DNA of 20,262 nt from contig LVBO01000176.1 in NCBI GenBank assembly GCA_001604435.1, positions 1-20,262 on the forward strand, written 5' to 3'. The position numbers and the translations under genes are program-made. Source of the stretch: Synergistales bacterium Syner_01 (lineage in GTDB: Bacteria > Synergistota > Synergistia > Synergistales > Aminobacteriaceae). Below the pieces are notes generated by a model. That model was not told where the DNA came from. It did not search any database and worked only from the letters and a program-made list of their open reading frames with translations. This document shows positions 1-7,505 of the stretch, piece by piece (position 1 is the first letter of the stretch; the number at the start of each line of letters is the position of its first letter).

Positions 1-435
1 GCGGGCGAGGTCGGGAAGCTGATCGGGGAGATCACCTCGCGGACGGAGAGCGCGCTGAGAGATTCCGCCGGGTCGTCGAAAATCCTGAAGGAGCTTGTCG
101 AGAAAGCCTCCGATACGAGAGACGTGATCAACGACGTCGTGCAACGGATGAACGACGTGACGGAGAACATCCAGACGATAGCGGCGACGGTGGAGGAGCA
201 GTCGGCGAGCGCCCAGGAGATGACGGCGGGGATGGACAGCGTGTCGAAGTCGAGCATCGAGATCGCGGAGCAGGTAGGCGGAGTGAACCGCTCGATGCAG
301 GAGCAGAGCAAGGTCGTCGAGGCGATCGCGGCGGCTTCGGAGGAGCTTGTGAACATGGGCGAGGTGTTGCAGCAGGCGGTCGCGCGCTTCAAAGTGGCGC
401 AGGAGAGCAAAGGCCTGGCGCTGAAGAAACACTGA
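1..435 (+). CDS. Methyl-accepting chemotaxis protein, C-terminal part (5' end outside window)
   Basis: The frame is open from base 1 and ends at TGA 433-435, so only the last 144 residues are present. They form a continuous amphipathic coiled coil with heptad-like Ala/Glu/Ser runs (TIAATVEEQSASAQEM, AIAAASEELVNMGEVL), followed by AVARFKV, the usual end of the MCP cytoplasmic signalling domain. Family knowledge: this region is the descending helix that carries methylation sites and lies after the CheA/CheW-binding hairpin tip, which would be upstream of the window. The tail (ESKGLALKKH) has no CheR-docking pentapeptide. A strong terminator follows 20 bases later, so this is the last gene of its unit. 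The ligand-binding half is not visible, so the stimulus cannot be guessed. Confidence 0.9.
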   Translation, partial: AGEVGKLIGEITSRTESALRDSAGSSKILKELVEKASDTRDVINDVVQRMNDVTENIQTIAATVEEQSASAQEMTAGMDSVSKSSIEIAEQVGGVNRSMQEQSKVVEAIAAASEELVNMGEVLQQAVARFKVAQESKGLALKKH

Positions 436-456
436 GAGACCCCGAGGATGACGACG

Positions 457-498
457 ATCGAAGCGCGGCGTGAAACACGCCGCGCTTCGATTCTTTTC
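457..498 (+). terminator. Rho-independent terminator after the chemoreceptor
   Basis: A perfect 16-bp stem (457-472 pairing with 476-491, arm ATCGAAGCGCGGCGTG) closes on the 3-base loop AAA and is followed by TCTTTTC. It starts 21 bases after the MCP stop codon. Confidence 0.88.
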
Positions 499-684
499 GG
501 CTGACCGATCGGCGACTTGTACACATCCGTCCTACGCTCTCCGCAATGTTTTCTGGTCCCAAAGACCCTTTTTCCCGCACCATCTTACCGCGACAAACTC
601 TCCTTTCCCAATATTAGCAAGGTTTTTTAGGCTATTCAAGATGCCCGAATTACTCCTGTAAATTCCGTCTTGCATCTGTTATCA
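499..684. other. Intergenic stretch with no recognisable gene
   Basis: This stretch lies between the MCP terminator and the putative promoter at 685. It is clearly less GC-rich than the flanking chemoreceptor genes. Short open frames here have no convincing ribosome binding site or protein-like composition. I see no RNA gene or repeat. Confidence 0.5.
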
Positions 685-713
685 TTGCAAGGCAGTAAAA
701 AGGTATATGTTAT
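685..713 (+). promoter_or_regulatory. Putative sigma-70-type promoter for the micropeptide/regulator region
   Basis: TTGCAA (685-690), 17-base spacer, TGTTAT (708-713). The -10 box matches consensus at four of six positions. It lies about 40 bases upstream of the ribosome binding site at 748-755, in an AT-rich background that raises the chance of a random match. Confidence 0.35.
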
Positions 714-760
714 CGATCACTATGAAAGAGCGTGCATTATTATCAAGGGAGGAGAAATAC

Positions 761-847
761 GTGGATATTCAACATCCCGATCCGGAGCCAATTTCTTTTT
801 TTATTTCGCTCTTTTTGTCGGCTATGTGTTTCCTCCTCTTCGAATGA
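761..847 (+). CDS. Candidate small membrane peptide, 28 aa
   Basis: This is a GTG-initiated frame ending at TGA 845-847. A strong Shine-Dalgarno sequence, GGGAGGAG (about 748-755), sits 5 bases before the GTG. The peptide has a short acidic, Pro-rich head (DIQHPDPEP) and then an unbroken hydrophobic stretch (SFFISLFLSAMCFLLF) long enough for one membrane helix, ending in Glu. The stop lies 9 bases before the ATG of the regulator at 857, which itself has only a weak ribosome binding site. Translation of the peptide could therefore deliver ribosomes to the regulator as a leader-type coupling. I do not recognise the sequence. It could equally be a chance frame whose SD is fortuitous. Confidence 0.4.
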   Translation: MDIQHPDPEPISFFISLFLSAMCFLLFE

Positions 848-856
848 GCGTTGTTT

Positions 857-1597
857 ATGGAAAAAGAGACAAACGTCCTCATAGTGGAACAGGAGCCGAT
901 GCTCCTTCTTCTTGAAAGCGAATGCATCGCGAAAACCGAAGGCTTCAGGCTCTATGGAATTTTCCCGTCAATATCCGATTTAAGTCAACGACTTGCTTCG
1001 CCGAGGCACAGTCATGACATAGTAATTCTCAACCCCTATCCCTCTTTCGATATATTTTCTCGGACACTGGATACGCTTCGCAAAGAGTACCGAGGAGTGG
1101 AGATTATCGCCGTTTCCCGTTCCGCGCAATCGTCTTTTATCTCAACAGCGTATCTGCACGGCGTATTCGACTATATTCTTGCCCCGTTCTCCGTCCCCAG
1201 GCTACGAACATCGCTTATAGACTGCCGACGCTATCTTCAGTATCTAGCGTCTCTCCCCACATCGCTCGAACAGAAACATGTCGACGCGCTTCTGGAACGG
1301 CGAAGAGCTCCGACGGGACACTCTTTTCAAATACCCTCGAAGACACCGGAAAAACAACGCTTATCCGAGATCCTGAGCATCCTCGCCGAGAACGAGACAC
1401 CGCTTCCCCTCGCCGAAATAGCCCGCAGGTCGTCGCTCTCCAGAAGCAGCGTGTGGCGTTGCCTACGCTATCTAGAAGAAGCGGGCTTCATCGGAAGCCG
1501 ACAGGCGTACAAAGGCGTCGGACGTCCTTCCGTCAACTTCTTCCCTTTGGAATCACCGGAGACTTTCCGACACATTTTCTTTGAAAAAAATGACTAA
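857..1597 (+). CDS. CitB/DctR-like response regulator with degenerate receiver (phospho-Asp replaced by Asn)
   Basis: A 246-aa protein with an N-terminal receiver domain (about 5-115) and a C-terminal winged-helix domain (about 170-235: PLAEIARRSSLSRSSVWRCL, ending in a wing GVGRPSVNFFP). The layout and the GRPxxxxFP wing match the CitB/DcuR family, which normally pairs with dicarboxylate-sensing histidine kinases. The receiver is atypical. The acidic pocket reads VEQEP, the phospho-acceptor position is Asn59 (VILNPY), the switch Thr/Ser is Ser87, and the conserved Lys is Ala109 (DYILAPF). Phosphorylation at the usual site is therefore not possible. No histidine kinase is nearby. ATG 857 is preferred over the in-frame TTG 851 because it aligns with the start of the paralogue at 1720. 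DNA binding is inferred and the targets are unknown. Confidence 0.85.
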   Translation: MEKETNVLIVEQEPMLLLLESECIAKTEGFRLYGIFPSISDLSQRLASPRHSHDIVILNPYPSFDIFSRTLDTLRKEYRGVEIIAVSRSAQSSFISTAYLHGVFDYILAPFSVPRLRTSLIDCRRYLQYLASLPTSLEQKHVDALLERRRAPTGHSFQIPSKTPEKQRLSEILSILAENETPLPLAEIARRSSLSRSSVWRCLRYLEEAGFIGSRQAYKGVGRPSVNFFPLESPETFRHIFFEKND

Positions 1598-1629
1598 AAA
1601 CAGAAATCAATAGACGAAAGTCTTTCTCC
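1575..1629 (+). repeat. Diverged 55-bp direct repeat, copy 1
   Basis: This ungapped copy matches 2490-2544 at 42 of 55 positions by eye, with a shared core ACAGAAAT-(C/A)-AA-(T/C)-AGAC-(G/A)-AAAG. It covers the last codons and 3' flank of the first regulator and ends about 90 bases before the second. Part of the match is A/T-rich and therefore less specific. Confidence 0.55.
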
Positions 1630-1719
1630 CCATGCTTCTTCGTTTTTATATAGTAGTATTCAGTGGGGGAAATAGCGCCGCGCTTTCTTCCGGAGACCAG
1701 CTAGTAGATCGGGAGCCGT

Positions 1720-2442
1720 ATGAAGAAAAAAATATCCGTTCTTTTAGTGGAACGCGACCCTATGCTCTTGTTTCTCGAAAGCAACTTCATCGAGCGAATC
1801 GAGAGTTTGCGGGTGTGCGGGAAGGTGGATTCTCTGTACGCTCTTGAGCAACACCTTCACTCTTCTTCGGATTTTCCCGATCTTATCGTACTGGAACCGT
1901 TTCTTCCCTACAACTCCATGAGGGAGGTGATGACGCTTCTCCGTTCCGAAAAACGGCGCGCCGAGGTCATTGTCGTTTCCCTCTGTTCGGAGTCCGCAGT
2001 CATAGCGGATGCCTGCGCTCAAGGAATCTTCGACTATATCGTCAAACCTTTCGCCATCGAGAGATTGCGGCAATCGTTGATTAATTTCGAACGTCACTTC
2101 CTGAACCTTGCGGCCCTTTCCGAGACCATGTCCCAGACACAGATCGATCGCGTATTCAGACAACGCACAATCGCCGATCAGTCTCTTTTTCGCGATCCGC
2201 CCAAAAACCTGAGCGAGGAGACGGCTCTTCATATTTTAACAACTCTTCATCGGAGCAAATTCCCCCTTTCCGCCGAGGAGGTCGGACGTAACGCAGGACT
2301 TGCCAAGAGCACATCGCGGCGCTATCTCGTTTATCTCGTAGATCAGGAACTCGCCGGATACCGCGAAGAACAGGGAGCGACCGGACGGCCATTGACTCGT
2401 TACTTCCCTTTACTTTTCAAACGTTGCGGGCTTCATTTCTAA
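1720..2442 (+). CDS. CitB/DctR-like response regulator paralogue with Glu in place of phospho-Asp
   Basis: A 240-aa protein, paralogous over its whole length to the preceding gene: VLLVERDPML against VLIVEQEPML, FDYIVKPF against FDYILAPF, and wing GRPLTRYFPL against GRPSVNFFPL. The receiver spans about 5-115, a linker with a predicted helix (LSETMSQTQIDRVF) resembles the CitB family linker, and the winged helix lies at about 175-232. The phospho-acceptor position is Glu59 (IVLEPF), while Ser87 and Lys109 are kept. Glu at this site often mimics the phosphorylated state, so the protein may be locked active, which is an inference. The start ATG 1720 follows GGGAG (1710-1714). It lies 122 bases after its paralogue and was probably created by tandem duplication. 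No cognate kinase is present in the window. Confidence 0.86.
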   Translation: MKKKISVLLVERDPMLLFLESNFIERIESLRVCGKVDSLYALEQHLHSSSDFPDLIVLEPFLPYNSMREVMTLLRSEKRRAEVIVVSLCSESAVIADACAQGIFDYIVKPFAIERLRQSLINFERHFLNLAALSETMSQTQIDRVFRQRTIADQSLFRDPPKNLSEETALHILTTLHRSKFPLSAEEVGRNAGLAKSTSRRYLVYLVDQELAGYREEQGATGRPLTRYFPLLFKRCGLHF

Positions 2443-2489
2443 TAACTTACACGGTGTCCTCCGCGACAACATATAAAGAGGAGCAACTA

Positions 2490-2544
2490 TTTTTTGTGAA
2501 ATAAAAAAGTAGAAACAGAAATAAACAGACAAAAGCATTGCTCC
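2490..2544 (+). repeat. Diverged 55-bp direct repeat, copy 2
   Basis: Partner of 1575-1629 (42 of 55 identical, no gaps). It lies downstream of the second regulator and about 110 bases before the CheW remnant. Both copies sit just 3' of a regulator gene, so they are either the flank of the duplicated unit or a retained binding site. Confidence 0.55.
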
Positions 2545-2654
2545 GAAAAATCAACGATGCTTCAATAGATTTATATACCGCTTGTCCAAGCAAGCTATTG
2601 TCTCCGGCTCCACCACCGAAGGTTGAATGTTATTCTTCGAAGGATGCCTTTCTA

Positions 2655-2966
2655 ATGAATCCGCTAAGAGACGAACTCATAGCAACGTTTCTTGACGTCT
2701 CTCTTCCGGCGGTAACGCTCGTGAGTACGATTCCCATTCGTTCGCGGCGAGCGATAGAGATGGCCGTGGGGATGGACGGCGTCTCGGAGATACTGCGTGT
2801 CCCCGACGAGTCGGTCGAACCGCCGCCGCCGATGGTGACCAGCGGAACGAGCGCCGAGTTCATCCGCGGCGTGGCCAAGGTGAAGGAGCGCCTGATCATC
2901 GTTCTCGACCTCGACCGCATCTTCTCGTCGGAGGAGCGGGAACTGCTGAGTCAGTCCGCGGTGTAG
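2655..2966 (+). pseudogene. cheW: CheW remnant (C-terminal half only)
   Basis: From about base 2752 the frame encodes the second half of a CheW coupling protein: AVGMDGVSEILRVPD, VEPPPPMV, then EFIRGVAKVKERLIIVLDLD and FSSEE, up to TAG 2964-2966. These are the best-conserved CheW C-terminal motifs. The first SH3-like half (the region normally carrying a V-x-G-x-I-x-L-RG motif) is missing. The upstream residues (ATG 2655, NPLRDELIATFLDV) do not resemble CheW, and the frame stays open further upstream to about 2538. Base composition changes at the same place, from AT-rich to GC-rich. I read this as a 5'-truncated cheW joined to foreign or decayed sequence. An expressed half-domain protein cannot be excluded, since AAGGAT lies about 12 bases before ATG 2655. 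Confidence 0.7.
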
Positions 2967-3096
2967 CGGGGCATACATCTATTTTTCAAAGCGCTTTCCG
3001 CGTATAGGCATAACGATTGAAATCGCTTAGGGGACCCACTCCAAGACCCGCTACGCGAGCAGGAGGTATATCCCATAACTTGAAGGAGGCTTTTTC

Positions 3097-4905
3097 ATGA
3101 ACTGGTTCAACAATATGAAAGTACGCAGCAAGATTCTGCTTCTGGTAACGATGATGGCGATCCTTCTGGGGTGCGTCGGCTATACCGGGTACTATTTCAA
3201 TACCAATGCGGCGCGGGACATGGCGAGTATGTACAACGACCGGATGGTTCCATCGGAACTGCTCTTCGACAGTCTCGTCCACGGGCGGGCGATGCAGGCC
3301 AATCTCTTCGCCCTCATGATGACCGAGGATGAGAAGGAAAATCAACATTTGCGGAGCGATATTCAACACCGTGCCGACCAGGTCGACGCGAATCTGGAGT
3401 CATTCTCCAAGAACGATTTGTCGCAGACCGAACAGGAACGCTTCAGGAACGTGCGGAAAGAACTCGGCGCCTATCGTCCCATCCTGGCGGGGACGATGGA
3501 GCTTGCGATGGCGAACAAGAACCAGGAGGCGTACGACTACTTCGTACGCGAAGGTCTTCCGGTCTTCGAGCGCTATCAGGCCGCCGTGCGTTCTCTCAGC
3601 GACTACAGCCGCGACGCGGCTCGGATGGTGCACGAACGGAACGACCGCGCCGCCGCCTTCGCAACCCTCGTCATTCTTGCGCTCTCCCTGAGCGCGGTAA
3701 CGCTTGCCCTGCTGCTGGGGCTTTTCATCGCCCGGCGGATCGCGACGCCGCTGCGCACCGTTGTAACGCTTGCCGGAAGGGCTCGCGACGGCGATCTCAC
3801 CATAGGACGAGAAGAGTTCGGCATCTCCACCCTCGACGAGATGGGGATGATGGCCGACGCGCTCGCCGAGATGGTGGCCAAGCAGCGCGAGGCGATGCGT
3901 TCTATCGCCTCCGCCGCAGAAAAGGTCGGCGCGACCGCCGAGGAATTCTCTGCCGTCGCGCAGGAATCGAACGCCGGAGTCGAGGAGTCGCGCGCCGGGG
4001 TGGACGACGTCTCCTCTCAGATGGAGAGCCTGTCGGCCGCCGCCGAGGAGATCAACGCCTCCGTCGAAGAGGTTGCAAGCGGCGCGCAATCCGCGGCGCA
4101 GAAGGGAACCGACATGGCGGGCGAGGTCGAACAGGCCCGCGTCGCGGGCGAAGAGGGAACAAAGGACGTCGAGAAGGTCGTGAAGAGCATCGACGGCGTG
4201 GCGAGCGAGGCCGTGCGCTCCGCGCAGGAGGTCAAGAGCCTCGGCGACCGCGCCAGGGAGATACAGAGCTTCGTCGTCCAGATCGGCGGCATCGCCGACC
4301 AGACGAACCTGCTGGCGCTGAACGCAGCAATAGAGGCCGCGCGCGCCGGCGAGGCGGGGCGCGGATTCGCCGTCGTCGCCGAGGAGGTTCGCAAGCTCGC
4401 CGAGGACAGCAACGTCGCAGCCAAGGAGATAGCGACGCTCGCGGCCGGAATAACCAAGGATCTGGACAGGGTGGTCTCGTCGTCGGAGAAGAGCGCGAAG
4501 GAGTCGCAGGAGTCGAGCACGCTCGCCGGAGAGACGCGCGCGACCATAGGCAAGATGATGGAGAGCCTGTCGCGCATCGCCTCGGCGACGCAGGACTTGG
4601 CCGCCGTCTCGGAGGAGCAAGCGGCGTCGAGCGAGGAGATCGCCTCCGCCGTGCAGAACATCGCCTCGCGCGTAAGCGGAGCGGCCGCGTCCTCGGACAT
4701 GGTGCGCGGACAGATGAAGGAGGTCGCCTCCGCCGCCGAACGAGTGGCGCAGGGTTCCGAGGAACTTGCCGCTCTCTCGGTGGAGCTTCGCAAGCTGACG
4801 GGCGCCTTCAAGTTCGAGGGCGGAGAGCGGACCGGACTCGTCCCGGTGAAAAGCGCGGAGGAAATCGGCTTCGCCAAGGGAAAAAACGCTGAGTTGCGAG
4901 GCTGA
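3097..4905 (+). CDS. Methyl-accepting chemotaxis protein (periplasmic four-helix-bundle type sensor)
   Basis: A 602-aa transmembrane chemoreceptor. A short N-terminal cytoplasmic stub leads to TM1 (about 12-34). A helical periplasmic domain of about 150 residues follows, resembling the 4HB_MCP class and giving no ligand hint. TM2 is at about 186-211, a HAMP domain at 211-264 (RRIATPLRTVV...LDEMG), and the long cytoplasmic coiled coil continues from there. The hairpin tip and adjacent helices (about 390-440) carry the invariant block ADQTNLLALNAAIEAARAGE followed by GRGFAVVAEEVRKLAE, which binds CheA/CheW. The C-terminus (NAELRG) has no CheR pentapeptide. The start is fixed by AAGGAGG (3083-3089), 7 bases before ATG. 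It lies about 130 bases after a CheW remnant and before a c-di-GMP phosphodiesterase candidate, so it belongs to a motility/behaviour neighbourhood. Confidence 0.96.
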   Translation: MNWFNNMKVRSKILLLVTMMAILLGCVGYTGYYFNTNAARDMASMYNDRMVPSELLFDSLVHGRAMQANLFALMMTEDEKENQHLRSDIQHRADQVDANLESFSKNDLSQTEQERFRNVRKELGAYRPILAGTMELAMANKNQEAYDYFVREGLPVFERYQAAVRSLSDYSRDAARMVHERNDRAAAFATLVILALSLSAVTLALLLGLFIARRIATPLRTVVTLAGRARDGDLTIGREEFGISTLDEMGMMADALAEMVAKQREAMRSIASAAEKVGATAEEFSAVAQESNAGVEESRAGVDDVSSQMESLSAAAEEINASVEEVASGAQSAAQKGTDMAGEVEQARVAGEEGTKDVEKVVKSIDGVASEAVRSAQEVKSLGDRAREIQSFVVQIGGIADQTNLLALNAAIEAARAGEAGRGFAVVAEEVRKLAEDSNVAAKEIATLAAGITKDLDRVVSSSEKSAKESQESSTLAGETRATIGKMMESLSRIASATQDLAAVSEEQAASSEEIASAVQNIASRVSGAAASSDMVRGQMKEVASAAERVAQGSEELAALSVELRKLTGAFKFEGGERTGLVPVKSAEEIGFAKGKNAELRG

Positions 4906-5014
4906 ACGCGACGTTCCTCTCGTTCGTTTCGATTGATAACGAGTACGCCGAGTTGATCGACCGGGCCGAGCGCGAAGAGAGAATCGTGCCGGTTTGAATC
5001 ACTTTTGACGACTT

Positions 5015-5040
5015 GCGGCGGCTACGCCGCTTCCCTTCTC
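5015..5040 (+). terminator. Possible weak terminator after the chemoreceptor
   Basis: A 6-bp all-GC stem, GCGGCG (5015-5020) with CGCCGC (5025-5030), has a GCTA loop and is followed by a pyrimidine-rich tail TTCCCTTCTC. The stem is short and the tail is not a clean T run. It lies about 110 bases after the MCP stop. Confidence 0.35.
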
Positions 5041-5179
5041 GGTGCGCCGATCACTCCGAAGCGAAGGAGGCGAGCAGGAGGTCGGCGTTGAAGATACTCC
5101 GATAGAACGCGATAATCACGACGGCAAAACGCGGCGCGTCACGTGCCGAGTCTGATCTTTCCTGAAAAGGAGACAGTCC

Positions 5180-7435
5180 ATGTCTGTCGATATGTGCAAA
5201 GGATTTTTCGAGTCCAGTCCGGACCTTATCTGCCGCTTCCTTCCCGATACCACGCTGACCTTCGTCAACGAGGCTTTTCACCGTGCTCTCGAAACGAACC
5301 GGGGCACGCTTCCGGGCTGCCTCTTCACCGAACTGATCCCCGAAGAAGAGAGGGAGCCTCTCATGGAAAAAATCGCCTCCCTCTCTCCCGAGGCGCCCTC
5401 GGGAGCCTCTCGGCTCGGTCTTCATCTTTCCAATGGAGAAACGCATATCGTTCACTGGAATTTTCACGGGTATTTCACCCCTCGAGGCGAGTTGGTCGAG
5501 GTACACGCATTCGGGCGGGACGATTCGGAACGGGAGAGGGCCAACGAGCTGCTCGCGAAGGGAGCGAGACGAGAAAAGCTCGCCGCGCAAATCATCTCCG
5601 ACTACACCTTCTGCAAGAGTCGAAGCGAATTCGACGAGATCACGGAGAACATGCTCGAACTGCTGGGAAAGGAAAACCGCGCGGACAGGGCGAACCTCTT
5701 TCAGTTTTCCACCGACGGAGTCAGCAAGACTCATGAATGGTGCGCTCCCGGAGTTCCTTCTCTGAAAGAGCGCCTGCAAAACCTGCGGTCGGAAAAGGGT
5801 TCGTGGTGGGTCGACGAAATACGAAACAACGCAACTTTTTATTACCCAGACACGGAAGCGCTTGCTCGAAGGACCGGTAAAACCTGGAAGCACCTCGAAA
5901 CCTTGAAACTCCACTCGCTGGCGGGTTTTCCGGTGGTGGCGGAGGGACGTCCGCGCGGGGCCGTCTCGCTGGACAACGTTCCGAAGGGGACGCTTTCGTC
6001 GGAGACGGACTTTCCCCTCATCGCGAGCATCTCCAGGGTGATCGGGAAGACCTTGGCGCTGCTCGAAGCCGAAGAGGAGCTTCAGGCCGCTAAAAACATG
6101 TACCGGGATATCGTGGAAAAACAGTCGGAACTCATCGTCCGCTTCACGCCCGACTTAACGATAACTTTCTGCAACAACGCCTACGCCAAATCTTTCGACG
6201 GAGAGCCCGACGATTTCGTCGGAAGGAATCTCGAAACCTTGTTCCCCGCAAACTTCGATTACTTGTTGAAACTGACCCCGGAATCGCCGCGATGTACGAC
6301 CGAAAAACGAATCGTCATGCCCGACGGATCGGAGCGATGGCATGCGTGGCACGACACGGGGCTTTTCGACGCGAAAGGGGCGCTGAAGGAGATACAGACG
6401 GTAGGGTGGGATATAACGGAGTTGAAAACGGCGCAACAGGCCCACGAGAACGAGCGCAAACGCGCACTCGCCCTCTTCGAAAACTCGCCGGAGGCCATTC
6501 TCGCCAGTTGGGACGGCGTCCACATCGACGAAGCCAACCGAGCCTTCTATCGGATGACGGGGTTGTCGCAGGACGACGTGGTCGGGAGGTCCTTGCGCGA
6601 AATACTCTTCCCCGAAACGCCCGAAAACTCTTTGAATATCGAACATCTTCTCGACAGAGTGAACTCCGGTGAACTCGTAGCGGAAGAAGGAACTCTCGAA
6701 GCGCGGTCTGGAAAGCTTTTTCTCTCTCTCCTTTTGTTTCCCGTCCGCAGTTCGGCGAAGAATGGAAGAGGAGTTTACCTGTTCTTCCGCAACCTGACGG
6801 CGTTGAATGAAAAAGAAAACCAGTTGCTGACAAGCATGAAGACGCTGCGCACCGCATTCTTCCAGACCGTGGAGGTGCTCGCGCTCGCCGTCGAGGGACG
6901 TGATCCGTATACGGCGAGACACCAGAAGAGGACGGCGCTGCTCTCTCTTGCTATCGCCCGCCGTATGGGATTGGACGAGGATACCTGCGAGGGGGTCTAT
7001 CTCGCGGCCGCGATCCACGACGTGGGGAAGATCACCGTACCGACGGAGATTCTCAGCAGGCCGGGCAAGTTGCACGATATAGAGTTCGCCCTCGTCAAGA
7101 CCCACGCAGAGGAAGGCTATAGAATTCTCAAAAAAGTTGATTTCCCGTGGAGGATCGCCGAGACCGTGCGCCAGCATCACGAGCGGCTGGACGGATCGGG
7201 GTATCCGCAAGGGTTGAAAGGCGACGACATCCTTCTCGAAGCGAAGATCGTCGGTTTGGCCGACACGGTTGAAGCGATGGGGTCGCATCGGCCGTACCGG
7301 CCGTCCTTGGGTATCGAGGCAGCGCTTCGGTTCGTCGAAGAGGGGAAAGGAACGATCTTCGACGAGGAAGCCGTCGATGTATGTCGAATACTGTTCGCGG
7401 AAGGGTTCTCGTTCGAGGAGGAGACGGTGATATGA
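5180..7435 (+). CDS. Multi-sensor HD-GYP protein (PAS-GAF-PAS-PAS-HD-GYP), putative c-di-GMP phosphodiesterase
   Basis: A 751-aa protein predicted to be soluble, with no membrane segment. The N-terminal PAS (about 5-120) begins FFESSPDLICRFLPD. A GAF-like domain follows (about 130-300: LHSLAGFPVV, GAVSLDNVP), then a second PAS (about 308-420, IVEKQSELIVRFTPDLTITF) and a third PAS (about 430-545, LFENSPEAILASWDG). The C-terminal HD-GYP domain (about 560-745) has His613-Asp614 (AAAIHDVGKI), KTHAEEGYRIL, QHHERLDGSGYP with Gly674-Tyr675-Pro676, and the later ADTVEAM. All key metal ligands and the GYP signature look intact, so hydrolysis of c-di-GMP is likely. Family members act on motility and biofilm switching, which fits the neighbouring chemoreceptor. 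The start ATG 5180 follows AAAAGGAG (about 5165-5172). Confidence 0.93.
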   Translation: MSVDMCKGFFESSPDLICRFLPDTTLTFVNEAFHRALETNRGTLPGCLFTELIPEEEREPLMEKIASLSPEAPSGASRLGLHLSNGETHIVHWNFHGYFTPRGELVEVHAFGRDDSERERANELLAKGARREKLAAQIISDYTFCKSRSEFDEITENMLELLGKENRADRANLFQFSTDGVSKTHEWCAPGVPSLKERLQNLRSEKGSWWVDEIRNNATFYYPDTEALARRTGKTWKHLETLKLHSLAGFPVVAEGRPRGAVSLDNVPKGTLSSETDFPLIASISRVIGKTLALLEAEEELQAAKNMYRDIVEKQSELIVRFTPDLTITFCNNAYAKSFDGEPDDFVGRNLETLFPANFDYLLKLTPESPRCTTEKRIVMPDGSERWHAWHDTGLFDAKGALKEIQTVGWDITELKTAQQAHENERKRALALFENSPEAILASWDGVHIDEANRAFYRMTGLSQDDVVGRSLREILFPETPENSLNIEHLLDRVNSGELVAEEGTLEARSGKLFLSLLLFPVRSSAKNGRGVYLFFRNLTALNEKENQLLTSMKTLRTAFFQTVEVLALAVEGRDPYTARHQKRTALLSLAIARRMGLDEDTCEGVYLAAAIHDVGKITVPTEILSRPGKLHDIEFALVKTHAEEGYRILKKVDFPWRIAETVRQHHERLDGSGYPQGLKGDDILLEAKIVGLADTVEAMGSHRPYRPSLGIEAALRFVEEGKGTIFDEEAVDVCRILFAEGFSFEEETVI

Positions 7436-7468
7436 CGCGCCGTATGTGAAACGGGGACATGCGTTTAT

Positions 7469-7493
7469 CGGAGCCGAAAGCGTCTCGGCTCCG
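7469..7493. terminator. Hairpin between convergent genes, probable bidirectional terminator
   Basis: A 9-bp perfect stem, CGGAGCCGA (7469-7477) with TCGGCTCCG (7485-7493), has a 7-base loop. It lies between the HD-GYP gene ending at 7435 and the phosphatase gene ending at 7506. Neither side has a good T run, so strength is uncertain. Confidence 0.5.
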
Positions 7494-7505
7494 AGCGTGT
7501 AGACG

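Noticed and set aside
2988..2997. Palindrome AAAGCGCTTT upstream of the chemoreceptor as an operator
   Set aside because: Ten bases only, no associated promoter boxes that I can place. Expected by chance at this frequency.
4905..4997. Protein-like plus frame after the chemoreceptor stop (SFVSIDNEYAELIDRAERE)
   Set aside because: It has no start codon or ribosome binding site. The frame is only open because it continues out of the MCP in another frame. No family is recognised, so it may be chance or a relic.
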